NCBI GenBank assembly: GCA_030749435.1
Contig: JASMKH010000006.1
Span: 1-64,000, forward strand
From: Phycisphaerales bacterium
Lineage (GTDB): Bacteria; Planctomycetota; Phycisphaerae; Phycisphaerales; SM1A02
Length of the DNA: 64,000 bases
Direction of reading: 5' to 3'
Part shown: positions 8,915 through 18,403 of the stretch, piece by piece
Layout of the letters: every line of letters begins with the position of its first letter
Numbering within the stretch: position 1 is the first letter of the stretch
The notes under the pieces: model-generated
Database searches by the model: none
What the model was told of the DNA's origin: nothing
What the model saw: the letters and a program-made list of their open reading frames with translations, nothing else
Made by a program: the position numbers and the translations under genes

Positions 8915-10411
8915 ATGACTGCAACAGCCGCATCGACCTTCATGAACACCGGACTGCCGCTCCTCGCGGGCCTGCCCTTCAAGGTGCGGGATCTCTCGCC
9001 CGAAACCGTCGCATATGGACGCAAGGAGATTGAACTCGCTGAGCACGAGATGCCCGGACTGATGAGCCTGCGGGCCAAGTACGGCCAGACCAAGCCGCTG
9101 GCTGGCGCCCGCATCATGGGCTCACTGCACATGACGGTGCAAACCGCGGTCCTGATCGAAACGTTGACCGAATTGGGTGCGGAGGTCCGGTGGGCCAGTT
9201 GCAACATCTTCTCGACCCAGGATCACGCGGCGGCAGCCGTAGCGGTCGGGCCGAAGGGAACGGCTGAGAATCCGCAGGGCATTCCTGTCTTCGCATGGAA
9301 GGGCGAGACGCTCCCCGAGTACTGGTGGTGCACGCTGCAGGCGCTCAACTGGGGGGACGGCCAACCTGCCAACCTCATTCTTGACGATGGCGGGGATGCC
9401 ACGATGCTCGTTCACCGCGGTGCCGAGTACGCCGCTGCTGGCGCCGTCCCGGACCCAGCCACGGGCGAGTCGGAGGAGTTCCAGGTCTTCCTGACGCTCT
9501 TGACTGACATGGCAGCATCGCACCCCGACTTCTGGCCTCCGGTCGCGGCGGCGATTCGCGGCGTGACCGAAGAGACCACGACCGGCGTCCATCGGCTGTA
9601 TCAGATGGCGGAGGCAGGCACGCTCATGTTCCCGGCCATCAACGTGAATGACGCCGTGACCAAGAGCAAGTTCGACAATCTCTACGGGTGCAGGCACTCC
9701 TGCGTGGACGGCATCATGCGAGCGACCGACGTCATGCTCGCCGGCAAGAGTGCCGTGGTGTGCGGCTACGGTGACGTCGGCAAAGGGTGTGCCCAGAGCC
9801 TGCGTTCACAGGGATGCCGCGTGCTGGTGACCGAGATCGATCCGATTTGCGCCTTGCAGGCGTGCATGGAGGGCTACGAGGTCGTGCGGCTCGACGACGT
9901 CGTGGGCGATACCGACATCTTCGTCACGACAACCGGCAACTACAACATCATCCGCGCCGATCACATGGCGAAGATGAAACACAACGCGATCGTCGGCAAC
10001 ATCGGTCACTTCGACAATGAGATCGACATGGCGGGTCTGGAGTCAACGCCCGGCATCGAGAAGATTCGGGTCAAGGATCAGTTGCACGAGTGGAAGTTCC
10101 CCGACGGGCACTCGATCCTGGTCCTCGCCGAAGGACGGCTGCTCAATCTGGGCTGCGCGACCGGGCACCCGTCCTTCGTCATGAGTAACTCCTTCACCAA
10201 TCAGGTGCTCGCTCAGATGGAGCTCCACGCCAATGCTGACGCCTACGAGAAGACGTCGGTGACGACCCTTCCCAAGAAACTGGACGAGATGGTGGCCAGA
10301 TTGCACCTCGACCAGTTGGGCGCCACCCTCACCGAGCTGACGCCGGAGCAAGCCGATTACATCAGCGTGCCGGTCGAGGGCCCCTACAAGCCGGATCACT
10401 ATCGGTACTGA
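8915..10411 (+). CDS. ahcY: S-adenosylhomocysteine hydrolase
   Basis: 498 residues. Cleaves SAH to adenosine and homocysteine, recycling the by-product of SAM methylation. Seen: substrate domain with [16 protein letters not shown] and [15 protein letters not shown], the [17 protein letters not shown] block with the substrate/NAD-linking Lys-Asn-type signature, the NAD-binding [16 protein letters not shown] (about 280), [12 protein letters not shown], and the conserved C-terminus ending PDHYRY. Start ATG 8915 has AGGAG 9 nt upstream. Single-gene transcription unit between a clear promoter and terminator. Confidence 0.98.
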   Translation: MTATAASTFMNTGLPLLAGLPFKVRDLSPETVAYGRKEIELAEHEMPGLMSLRAKYGQTKPLAGARIMGSLHMTVQTAVLIETLTELGAEVRWASCNIFSTQDHAAAAVAVGPKGTAENPQGIPVFAWKGETLPEYWWCTLQALNWGDGQPANLILDDGGDATMLVHRGAEYAAAGAVPDPATGESEEFQVFLTLLTDMAASHPDFWPPVAAAIRGVTEETTTGVHRLYQMAEAGTLMFPAINVNDAVTKSKFDNLYGCRHSCVDGIMRATDVMLAGKSAVVCGYGDVGKGCAQSLRSQGCRVLVTEIDPICALQACMEGYEVVRLDDVVGDTDIFVTTTGNYNIIRADHMAKMKHNAIVGNIGHFDNEIDMAGLESTPGIEKIRVKDQLHEWKFPDGHSILVLAEGRLLNLGCATGHPSFVMSNSFTNQVLAQMELHANADAYEKTSVTTLPKKLDEMVARLHLDQLGATLTELTPEQADYISVPVEGPYKPDHYRY

Positions 10412-10462
10412 GCCAAACCGGAGCCGGTCCTCCGGCATTGTCCACAAGAACACGCGAATGCA

Positions 10463-10506
10463 AAAGGGGGTGGGGTACCAGCGGGTACCCCACCCCCTTT
10501 CTTCTC
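10463..10506 (+). terminator. Rho-independent terminator after ahcY
   Basis: A 17-bp perfect stem (left arm 10463-10479, loop AGCG, right arm 10484-10500), very GC-rich, containing GGTACC on both arms, followed by TTTCTTCT. It separates ahcY from the next gene. Confidence 0.85.
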
Positions 10507-10518
10507 TATCATCCGCAC

Positions 10519-12423
10519 ATGAGTGACCCGATCGGCCACGAATGCGGCCTCGCCTTCGTCCGTCTCAAGAAGCCGATTGGGTGGTATGCGCAGCACAAGC
10601 ACGATCCCGCCTGGGGGCTGCGGCGGTTGCACCTGCTCATGCAGAAACAACGCAATCGCGGCCAGGACGGCGCCGGGCTGGCGGTCGTCAAGTTCGACAT
10701 GCCCCCGGGGGCGTCCTTCATGAGAAGACTGCGTTCCGACCGGGAGAGCGCCATCGAGCGGATCTTCGAGGCGGCCACCGCAGATCTCGAGACGCTTCGC
10801 GGTGATGAGGATGATCTGGAGATTCGACTCGCGACGGACTTCGTCGGGAATGCATACATCGGACACCTCAGATACGGAACCCACTCGGGAAACAGCATCG
10901 CGCACACGCACCCGCTGCTTCGCAAGGACAACACTGCCAGCAAGAATCTCGCCGTCGCGGGCAACTTCAACATGACCAACTCTGGCGAGCTGTTTGATCG
11001 ACTGATCGACTACGGACTCAGCCCCGTCGGTGATTCCGACACACAGGTCGTACTGGAGCGAATCGGATACTGCCTCGATCTGGAACATCGCCACCTGCGA
11101 TCGACCATGGGCCCGGGGTCCTTTGTCGGCCTCGATGGGCTGGAACTGGCCCAGACGATCTCGCGGGAACTCGATCTGGCCCGCGTCCTGAACCGCGCTG
11201 CGGAGGACTGGGACGGCGGATGGCTGTTCGCAGGCTTGCTGGGCAATGGCGACGCGTTCGTGTTCCGGGATCCGAGCGGGATTCGCCCGGGATTCTGGTA
11301 CGAAGACGACGACGTCGTCGCGGCGGCCTCGGAGCGTGCCCCGCTGGCCAGCATCTTCAACGCTCCACCGGATCGGGTGCCTTCCATCGAACCGGGTCAT
11401 GCCCTGATCGTCCGAAGGGACGGGACCACATGGACGCAGCGGTGCGCCGCCGAACGCCCGGTCAGGCAGTGCACGTTCGAGCGAATCTATTTCAGCCGAG
11501 GCAACGATCCGGAGATCTACGAGGAACGCAAGGAACTGGGGCGGCGCCTGGCACGACCACTGCTCGATCTGGTCGATTGGAACGCCGCCCGAACCGTCTA
11601 CAGCTTCGTCCCCAATACGGCCGAGACCGCCTACTACGGACTGGTCGAGGAGACGCAACGACTGGTGCGTGAGCGTCAGACCGACGCGCTCTGGGAGAAG
11701 ATCGAATCGGGGGCCCTGACCCGCGAGCAACTTGAAGATGTCGCGGCACCGCTGGTTCGGGCCGAAAAGGTGGCGCACAAGGACCAGCGACTGCGAACGT
11801 TCATCGCGCAGGATCGTGCGCGACTTGATCTCGTCGCGCACGTCTATGACATCACACACGACATCGTCGGTCCGGACGACTCACTCATCGTGCTCGACGA
11901 CTCGATCGTTCGGGGCACCACACTCCGTGAGTCGATCGTGACGATTCTCTCACGCTTGAATCCAAAGCGAATCGTGATCGCCAGTTCCGCGCCGCCGATC
12001 ATGTACCCCGACTGCTACGGCATCGACATGAGCCAGCTTGACCGCTTCATCGCCTTCCAGGCCGCGGTGAGCCTGATCACCGAACGCGGTGACGAGGCCA
12101 TTCTTGATGAAGTCGAGGCGGCCTGCCGGGCGGATCAGGACCTGCCCCCCTACCGGATGACCAATCACGTCCGGCGGATCTATGACCAGTGCACCGCCGC
12201 CGAGTTGGCGGACCGTATCGCCACGCTGGTCAGGCCATGCAACCTCCCCTGGAAGGGGACGTTGGAGGTCGTCTACCAGTCCGTGGCGGATCTCCACGCC
12301 GCCATGCCGGACCACACCGGCGACTGGTACTTCACCGGCGATTATCCGACCCCAGGCGGCTTCAAGGTGTTGAACAAGGCCTATTTGAACTGGCGAACCG
12401 GTTCGTCCGCCCGGGCCTACTGA
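10519..12423 (+). CDS. PurF-like glutamine amidotransferase/phosphoribosyltransferase, long form
   Basis: 634 residues. An N-terminal class II glutamine amidotransferase domain starts after a short propeptide: MSDPIGHE then Cys9-Gly, the expected N-terminal nucleophile after cleavage. HNRG-type KQRNRGQDGAGLAVV follows. The phosphoribosyltransferase domain has the PRPP loop VLDDSIVRGTT (about 457) and SSAPPIMYPDCYGIDM. Classical PurF is ~470-505 residues; this one has an extra ~130, including a C-terminal extension (KGTLEVVYQSVADLHAAMPDHTGDW is the region near 600). Longer relatives with an ECGxAxxRLxKP start occur in other phyla, by my recollection. It probably makes 5-phosphoribosylamine for purines, but a separate role is possible. 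Confidence 0.82.
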   Translation: MSDPIGHECGLAFVRLKKPIGWYAQHKHDPAWGLRRLHLLMQKQRNRGQDGAGLAVVKFDMPPGASFMRRLRSDRESAIERIFEAATADLETLRGDEDDLEIRLATDFVGNAYIGHLRYGTHSGNSIAHTHPLLRKDNTASKNLAVAGNFNMTNSGELFDRLIDYGLSPVGDSDTQVVLERIGYCLDLEHRHLRSTMGPGSFVGLDGLELAQTISRELDLARVLNRAAEDWDGGWLFAGLLGNGDAFVFRDPSGIRPGFWYEDDDVVAAASERAPLASIFNAPPDRVPSIEPGHALIVRRDGTTWTQRCAAERPVRQCTFERIYFSRGNDPEIYEERKELGRRLARPLLDLVDWNAARTVYSFVPNTAETAYYGLVEETQRLVRERQTDALWEKIESGALTREQLEDVAAPLVRAEKVAHKDQRLRTFIAQDRARLDLVAHVYDITHDIVGPDDSLIVLDDSIVRGTTLRESIVTILSRLNPKRIVIASSAPPIMYPDCYGIDMSQLDRFIAFQAAVSLITERGDEAILDEVEAACRADQDLPPYRMTNHVRRIYDQCTAAELADRIATLVRPCNLPWKGTLEVVYQSVADLHAAMPDHTGDWYFTGDYPTPGGFKVLNKAYLNWRTGSSARAY

Positions 12424-12508
12424 CCCTGCCCTGACGAGGCCGCATCAGGGGGCCTTCGCTTGACTTGGGGGGGCGTTCGTGGTCCACTACGCGACTTGAT
12501 TCAACCAC

Positions 12509-12527
12509 GCCCGGCCCTTCGCCGGGC
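12509..12527 (+). promoter_or_regulatory. GC-rich hairpin in the rpsD leader
   Basis: GCCCGGC-CCTTC-GCCGGGC: 7-bp perfect stem ending 21 nt before the rpsD start codon, just upstream of a CGGAG ribosome-binding site. There is no U-run, so it is not a simple terminator. It could act in translational control of S4; this is inference. Confidence 0.35.
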
Positions 12528-12548
12528 CCTCGCGGAGACTGCTCGCAT

Positions 12549-13148
12549 ATGGCTCGCTACATCGGTCCCAAGGTCAAACTGTCTCGCCGCGTCGGTGTTC
12601 CGATCGCGGACATCCCGAAGCATACGGCGCGGCGGCAACTCAACGCCCCCGGGATGCACGGATATCGGAATCGTCGGCCGAAGGACTATGGCATCCGACT
12701 GACCGAGAAGCAGAAGCTCCGCTATCACTACAGCATCATGGAGAAGCAGTTCCGCCGCTATGTGGTGGAAGCCAGCCGCCGCAAAGGCAATACCGGCGAC
12801 GTGCTGCTGCAGCTTCTCGAGGCCCGGCTCGACAACGTGGTTCGCCGCTGTGGATTCGTGCGGACGATCTGGGCCGCCAGGCAGATGGTGGTACACGGCC
12901 ACGTTCTTGTCAACGGCAAGCGGGCCGACCGCCCCAGCATCGCCGTCAAGCCCGGAGATGTCATCACGTTCAAGGATCGGATCCACAAGGTCGTACGTGA
13001 GAACATGGAATCGCTCGCCGGGCACCTCGTGCCGGAGTGGATTTCCGTCAATCCTGCCGACCTGACCGCGACCATCTCGGGCGCGGCCACACCGGATCGA
13101 ATCCCGTTCGACGTCAACACGAATCTGATCGTCGAGTTCTACCGCTGA
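12549..13148 (+). CDS. rpsD: 30S ribosomal protein uS4
   Basis: 199 residues. Primary 16S rRNA-binding protein of the small-subunit body. Seen: MARYIGPKVKLSRRVG at the N-terminus, RPKDYGIRLTEKQKLRYHYSI, and the S4 RNA-binding domain RLDNVVRRCGFVRTIWAARQMV then HGHVLVNGKRADRPS (about 95-140). Start ATG 12549. In many bacteria rpsD lies between rpsK and rpoA; here it is some 29 kb away from those genes. No zinc-type Cys motif is seen in the N-terminus. Confidence 0.97.
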   Translation: MARYIGPKVKLSRRVGVPIADIPKHTARRQLNAPGMHGYRNRRPKDYGIRLTEKQKLRYHYSIMEKQFRRYVVEASRRKGNTGDVLLQLLEARLDNVVRRCGFVRTIWAARQMVVHGHVLVNGKRADRPSIAVKPGDVITFKDRIHKVVRENMESLAGHLVPEWISVNPADLTATISGAATPDRIPFDVNTNLIVEFYR

Positions 13149-13251
13149 GTTCCATCCGTCCCGCCGATCGCAGGGCATGGCGCTGATCGGCCTCGACCCG
13201 ATCGGTGGGACATGACCTGCGCCCCACGGGGCCCGAGCGAGAGTCCACCGC

Positions 13252-15156
13252 ATGAACCGCCTGCTCCGCAAGTACAACCGCATTCTTCTGTCCGTCTTTG
13301 GCGTCGGCCTGATGATCGTCTTCCTGATGCCGCAGTTGCCGGACCTCATGACGCAGTTCGGCGGCCGTGGCTCCCAGATCGCCACCATGGGCAAGGACGG
13401 CACACCTGTCACCCGCGAGGACTGGCAGCTCGTGCAGCAGCAGATTCAGGTCCTCCAACGGCTGGAGGGGTTTCTCTCGCCGCTGCCGATCATCGGCAGC
13501 ATCGGCGACGATCCCGAGCGGTACTACCTGCTCATTCACGAAGCCTCGCAGGCAGGCATGATCGGTGGAGATGCATCTGCCGCCATCGACCCGGATGGGA
13601 TCCTCAACCTCGCTACCCAGACCGGACTTCCGCCCGCCGCGATTCGCCAGACGCTCATCAACTACTCGGGCATCCGCCGGTATCTCGCGATGGTCGCCTC
13701 CGCCGGCCGAGTCTCGGACCGCCGACTTCGACTCGGCGCACGCCGCATGCTCGATGGTGTCGACGCCAGATACGCCGTGATCCCGGCGACAAGCGACGGG
13801 GCCGCAGCGCCGAGCCGCGAAGCGATGCAGGCCCACTTCGATTCATGGGCCGATGTCAATCCGGGCGACGGGGACCACGGCTTTGGATACCGCTTGCCGG
13901 ATCGCGCAGCCGTCGAGTGGCTTGAAGTTCCGGTCAGTTCGGTGGAAGCGGCCATTCAGGCTGGCATCGACGACGACGACCTGGAACTGCGAAAGTTCTG
14001 GAGGCAGAACGAGGCGCGATTCGCAAGCGTGGACGCTGCAGCCGGAGTCCCCGACGAGGTCAGAGCGGCCTATGTCAAGGAGCAGCTCGACAGGCAGATG
14101 CCGACGATCGCCCGGGCAGCAGGCGATGCACTTCGAACACCGCGCCGTGGCTTCGCCACGGCGGAGAATTTCGTCGTCCTTCCGGATGACTGGGCTTCCT
14201 CCCAGCTTCCGCTCGAGGCACTCCGCGCGGATCTGGCGACCCGATTCGAACTGCCGTTGGAAGGTGAGAACGCCCTCCCGCATGCTGGCGGGACCGACAC
14301 ACTGATGGACATAAAGGCGATCGGCGCGTTGCCCCGCATCGCCACCGCCGGCACCGACCGCTACGGCGCAGCGGCCAACGGTGCCCGCACGCGGAGGCTC
14401 TCAGATCTCGTCTCCAAGGCCAAGGAGTTCGGAGGTACCGGCGAGGTGCCCGTGCAACTTGGCGTCGCAGGTCCTGTGCTCAAGGATCCCAAAGGCAACC
14501 TGTGGATCTTCCGGGTGACTGAAACTGATGCCGCCCGGCCTCCGGTGGGTCTGGAAGAGGTGCAGGACCAGATCGTAGAGAGCCTGCAGCGGCTGACAAG
14601 GTGGGAGGCGCTCCGAAGCGAGCTCGACACCATGACTGCGCAGGCCAAGTCCGAAGGACTTACCACCACTGCCGATGCCTATGGCGCTGAGATTCAGGGA
14701 CCACGGGCCTTTCATCGCAACTTTCACCCCAGCGTGACACGACCACCGACGGTGCTCGGACTGGGCAACGATCAGAGCGTCATCGACGCGCTCATTGATC
14801 ACTCGATCGAACTCGGAACGGAACCGCTCAAGGGACTGGACGCTCGCGAGCGAACACTCGTGCTGCCGTCCGACCGGAACATGGCGATGGTCGTCGCTGA
14901 GATTCGGCAGCGAACCCCCCTGACCCAGGAACAGTACGACGGCTACATGGAGCAGGGCGCCATTCTCAGCCGGCTCGTGTCCGATGAGTTCGGAGGATCC
15001 TCCGTACCCTCGCTGGCAACGACATTCAGTGCCGATGCGCTCCGCGAACGCCACAACTTCCGACGCAGCGGCGACGATCGTGATGAGTCCGAGGCGACAA
15101 CTGCGGCAGACCCTGATGGAGCGACGTCCGAAGAGACCGCTTCGGCCGCGCAGTAG
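13252..15156 (+). CDS. PpiD/SurA-like membrane-anchored periplasmic chaperone
   Basis: 634 residues. A short cytoplasmic start (MNRLLRKYNR), a single membrane helix ending in LMIVFLMPQ (about 11-28), then a long extracytoplasmic region. Next comes a SurA-N-like helical stretch with VTREDWQLVQQQIQVLQRL (about 53-71), followed by helices rich in Arg/Ala/Glu. Near residue 420 there is KGNLWIFRVTETDAARPPVGLEEVQDQI (about 415-440), like the end of a parvulin domain, but a clear PPIase core is not recognisable. The tail is acidic and disordered. It follows rpsD by 103 nt and precedes the tRNA-binding gene by 33 nt. A PpiD-like role in folding exported proteins is inferred. Confidence 0.55.
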   Translation: MNRLLRKYNRILLSVFGVGLMIVFLMPQLPDLMTQFGGRGSQIATMGKDGTPVTREDWQLVQQQIQVLQRLEGFLSPLPIIGSIGDDPERYYLLIHEASQAGMIGGDASAAIDPDGILNLATQTGLPPAAIRQTLINYSGIRRYLAMVASAGRVSDRRLRLGARRMLDGVDARYAVIPATSDGAAAPSREAMQAHFDSWADVNPGDGDHGFGYRLPDRAAVEWLEVPVSSVEAAIQAGIDDDDLELRKFWRQNEARFASVDAAAGVPDEVRAAYVKEQLDRQMPTIARAAGDALRTPRRGFATAENFVVLPDDWASSQLPLEALRADLATRFELPLEGENALPHAGGTDTLMDIKAIGALPRIATAGTDRYGAAANGARTRRLSDLVSKAKEFGGTGEVPVQLGVAGPVLKDPKGNLWIFRVTETDAARPPVGLEEVQDQIVESLQRLTRWEALRSELDTMTAQAKSEGLTTTADAYGAEIQGPRAFHRNFHPSVTRPPTVLGLGNDQSVIDALIDHSIELGTEPLKGLDARERTLVLPSDRNMAMVVAEIRQRTPLTQEQYDGYMEQGAILSRLVSDEFGGSSVPSLATTFSADALRERHNFRRSGDDRDESEATTAADPDGATSEETASAAQ

Positions 15157-15189
15157 GCGATCGATCCGATACGCACCTGGAGAACCCTG

Positions 15190-15558
15190 ATGGCCGCGAC
15201 ACCGGAACCACTTCCGAGCGTTTCCTTCGAACAGTTCACCAATCTCGACCTCCGCGTCGCGACAATCAAGGCCGCCGAGCCGCACCCCAATGCGGACCGC
15301 CTGTTGAAGATTCAGCTCGATGACGGCACGCCGGACGGTCGCCAGGTCTGCGCTGGAATCAAGGCCTGGTACGACCCCGCCGATCTCGTTGGCACACAGG
15401 TCGTCATCGTGGCAAACCTTGAACCACGGACGATTCGAGGCGAGGTCAGCCAGGGCATGATCATGGCCGCATCCTCAGTCGGCGATGGCGGCGAGAAGGA
15501 CTCGGTGTGCGTCCTTCGACTGGACCAGCCAGTGCCACCGGGCAGCAAGGTCAGCTGA
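15190..15558 (+). CDS. Free-standing tRNA-binding (Trbp/EMAPII-like) domain protein
   Basis: 122 residues, an OB-fold tRNA-binding domain on its own. Seen: FEQFTNLDLRVATIKAAEPH, NADRLLKIQL, QVCAGIKAWYDPADLVG, VVIVANLEPRTIRG and SQGMIMAAS, the consensus of the C-terminal domain of methionyl-tRNA synthetase. It is closer to that domain than to CsaA because of the AGI...YY-P-LVG block. It may act as a detached MetRS beta subunit; the synthetase itself is not in the window. Its last 8 nt overlap the convergent ileS end. Confidence 0.85.
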   Translation: MAATPEPLPSVSFEQFTNLDLRVATIKAAEPHPNADRLLKIQLDDGTPDGRQVCAGIKAWYDPADLVGTQVVIVANLEPRTIRGEVSQGMIMAASSVGDGGEKDSVCVLRLDQPVPPGSKVS

Positions 15559-18376
15559 CGTTCCCCCCGCCCGGCTCCTGCGTAGCGTCCCAATCACGAT
15601 CAGAGAGCCACGACCCGTTCGCCCGCTCGGCGACCGTCTCATCGCGGCGCCATGAACGCTCGCACGCGGGTTCACCTCGCAGATCGACGACCGTCACCTC
15701 GGCAGCGCCGGAATCCAGCGTCAGCCGCGACACTTCGAGCAGATCGCAGAGATCGTCCTTGAGCGGCCCAAGCACACCATGGGGATCCGGAATCACCAGC
15801 CCGGCATCCAGGGACTTCTCAATGCCGTCCTGCTTTGCCTTCTCGAGTGCCCGCAGGGCCGACTCGCGGATTGACATGGCAGCGTCCCATGCGGGCGAGG
15901 CGTCAATGTCGTCCTGCAGTGACAGCGTTTCCAGATGAACACAGGCCTCGTCACCATGAATTGTGCGCCACGCCTCATCGGCCGTGTGTGGAATCATCGG
16001 GGCCAGCAGTTGGCACAACAACTCAGCAATGCGCCGCATCGCAGCCTGAGCCCGGCGGCGTCGAGGTGTATCACATGGGTCGCAGTACAGCCGGTCTTTC
16101 ATCGCCACACAGAAGGTCGAACTGAGCGTGTCGTTGCAGAAGTCAAACACCGCCAGATGGGCGCGGCGGAACTCATACGACTCCCACGCACCGGTCACGA
16201 TCTCCTGTAACCCACGGGCCTTGTCAAGGACCCACGCTTCGAGCGAGGTGGCGGGGAACTCCTCGACCGAATCGGCCGCGGGTTCGTAGTCACCGATGTT
16301 GCTCAGCAGGAACCGCAGCGTGTTGCGGACCTTCCGATAGGACTCGCCGGCCAGTTGGAAGAGTTCCAGATCGACCCGAATGTCGTTCTCATATGCCAGG
16401 CTGCTCACCCACCAGCGACAGACGTCCGCGCCAACGTCTTTGAGAAGCTCATCGACGTTCAGGGCGTTCCCACCGGACTTGCTCATCTTGCGGCCGTCGC
16501 GATCGACCATGAATCCGTGCGTGAGAAGCGTCTTGAACGGAGGCACGCCGGTGACGCCCATCGCCGAGAGCATCGAGAGCTGGAACCAGCCGCGGTGCTG
16601 ATCTGAGCCCTCAAGGTAGAGATCCGAGGGGTAGCCAAGCCCTCGATCCTTCATGACGGCGTTCCATGATGAACCCGACTCCATCCAGACGTCGAAGATC
16701 TCGTGCGTCTTCCGAAGTGTTGTCACATCCAACTCGTCAGGCGTGTCCGGGTCGGCAGTTGAATCCCAGCCAGCGAGCAGGTCTGCGGGCGACTCACTGA
16801 ACCATGCATCGGAACCACGCTCGGCAAAGACCTGTGCCACGGCGCGGGTCGTTGCCGCCGTCAGAAGTAACTCACCCTCGGCCGTTTCGAACGCGGGAAT
16901 GGGCAGTCCCCATGATCGTTGCCGCGAGAGACACCAGTCCGGCCGCGAGTCGACCATGCCCCGCATCCGCTTTCGCCCCCACTCGGGCACGAATGCAACC
17001 GTGCCGTCGATGGCTTCCAGGCCGCGTTGGCGGAGCGACCCGCCTCCGCCGAACCCGGCATTGACATCAACGAACCACTGCTCGGTCGACCGGAAGATGA
17101 CCGGGGTCCTGGACCGCCAATCATGCGGGTACGAGTGCTCGTAGTCCTCCACGTGCACAAGGTTTCCGAGTTCGCGGAGATGGTCGACGACCTTGGCATT
17201 CCCATCCCAGACAGAGATCCCTTGAAGCCACTCCGGGGCTGTAGCGTCAAAGGTGCCGTCTCCCCGAACCGGACAGTAGACATCCAGGCCAGCCTCCAGA
17301 CCGATGAGGTAGTCCTCCGTGCCGTGCCCCGGGGCCGTGTGCACCAGGCCTGTTCCGTCCTCCAGCGTAACGTGCTCGCCGAGCAGAATCGGCCCGGTAC
17401 GATCGCAGAATGGATGATCGTAGGTCAATCCTCCGAGCGCCTCGCCCTGACAGCGTCCGATGATCTCGATCGAATCCGCGCCGCACGCGCTGGCCACAGC
17501 GGCGAGGCGCTCCTCGGCAACGATCGTCATCGCGCCGTCCATCTGAACGAGCGCGTAGGTGATGCGCGGTCCGACCGCGATCGCCAGGTTTGCAGGAAGC
17601 GTCCACGGCGTGGTCGTCCAGATCATGAAAGCTGGCCGCGAGTCCAGTTGAACGCCAAATGCCGCGGCCACCTGGTCCGCGTCCGTCGCAGCGAAATCGA
17701 CCCATATGGATGGATCGACTCGGTCGGCGTACTCCAGTTCCGCTTCCGCCAGTGCAGTCTCATTGGCGATGGACCAGTGCACCGGCTTGAGGCGACGGTA
17801 CACCAGACCGGCCTCCACCAGATCCGAAAAGACGTTGAGAACGGACGCCTCATATGAGGCATCCATCGTCATGTAGGGATGGTCGTAGTCCGCAAGTGTG
17901 AGCAGTCGCTGCATCTGCCGCGCCTGCCTCTTCTGGTACTTCTCTGCGTAGGTTCGACAGGCGCGACGGATCGCCATCCGCCTCGTGTCTTCGGGGAGGT
18001 CCGCGAGGGCATCCATCTTCCCGGACTCCACGAGACGCTGCATCACCTGGAACTCGATCGGCAGCCCATGGCAATCCCAGCCTGGTACGAAGCGGCACTG
18101 CTTCCCGGTCATCAGCCGAGACCGCACGACAATGTCCTTCAACACCTTGTTGAGAAGATGGCCGACGTGGATGTCGCCGTTGGCGAACGGCGGGCCATCA
18201 TGAAACGTGAACGACTCGCACCCCTCGCGAGCTGCCGTGACTTCGTCGTACAGTCGCTGCCCGGCCCATCGCTTGACAGACGCCGCCTCGTTCTGCGCCA
18301 GGTTGGCCCGCATCGGGAACGACGTCTTTGGCAGATTCAGCGTCTTGCGCCAGTTTGTCTTGGTGTCCTTGGTCAT
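15551..18376 (-). CDS. ileS: Isoleucyl-tRNA synthetase
   Basis: 941 residues, class Ia. Seen: N-terminal KTSFPMRANL, the HIGH motif as HVGH in NGDIHVGHLLNKVLKD (about 68), WDCHGLPIE, the CP1 editing domain (TTTPWTLPANLAIAVG near 255), the KMSKS motif as KMSKSGGNALNV (about 632), and an anticodon-binding helical domain. The C-terminal zinc finger, CPRCW...CGRC in E. coli, reads ACERSWRRDETV and then NGSWLSDRDW: one Cys remains and the other positions are Ser/Trp/Asp. Start ATG 18376. Charges tRNA-Ile in the cytoplasm. Confidence 0.97.
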   Translation of the reverse strand: MTKDTKTNWRKTLNLPKTSFPMRANLAQNEAASVKRWAGQRLYDEVTAAREGCESFTFHDGPPFANGDIHVGHLLNKVLKDIVVRSRLMTGKQCRFVPGWDCHGLPIEFQVMQRLVESGKMDALADLPEDTRRMAIRRACRTYAEKYQKRQARQMQRLLTLADYDHPYMTMDASYEASVLNVFSDLVEAGLVYRRLKPVHWSIANETALAEAELEYADRVDPSIWVDFAATDADQVAAAFGVQLDSRPAFMIWTTTPWTLPANLAIAVGPRITYALVQMDGAMTIVAEERLAAVASACGADSIEIIGRCQGEALGGLTYDHPFCDRTGPILLGEHVTLEDGTGLVHTAPGHGTEDYLIGLEAGLDVYCPVRGDGTFDATAPEWLQGISVWDGNAKVVDHLRELGNLVHVEDYEHSYPHDWRSRTPVIFRSTEQWFVDVNAGFGGGGSLRQRGLEAIDGTVAFVPEWGRKRMRGMVDSRPDWCLSRQRSWGLPIPAFETAEGELLLTAATTRAVAQVFAERGSDAWFSESPADLLAGWDSTADPDTPDELDVTTLRKTHEIFDVWMESGSSWNAVMKDRGLGYPSDLYLEGSDQHRGWFQLSMLSAMGVTGVPPFKTLLTHGFMVDRDGRKMSKSGGNALNVDELLKDVGADVCRWWVSSLAYENDIRVDLELFQLAGESYRKVRNTLRFLLSNIGDYEPAADSVEEFPATSLEAWVLDKARGLQEIVTGAWESYEFRRAHLAVFDFCNDTLSSTFCVAMKDRLYCDPCDTPRRRRAQAAMRRIAELLCQLLAPMIPHTADEAWRTIHGDEACVHLETLSLQDDIDASPAWDAAMSIRESALRALEKAKQDGIEKSLDAGLVIPDPHGVLGPLKDDLCDLLEVSRLTLDSGAAEVTVVDLRGEPACERSWRRDETVAERANGSWLSDRDWDATQEPGGGNVS

Positions 18377-18403
18377 CAGGGTGAGCAGGATATGGCACTG
18401 CCG

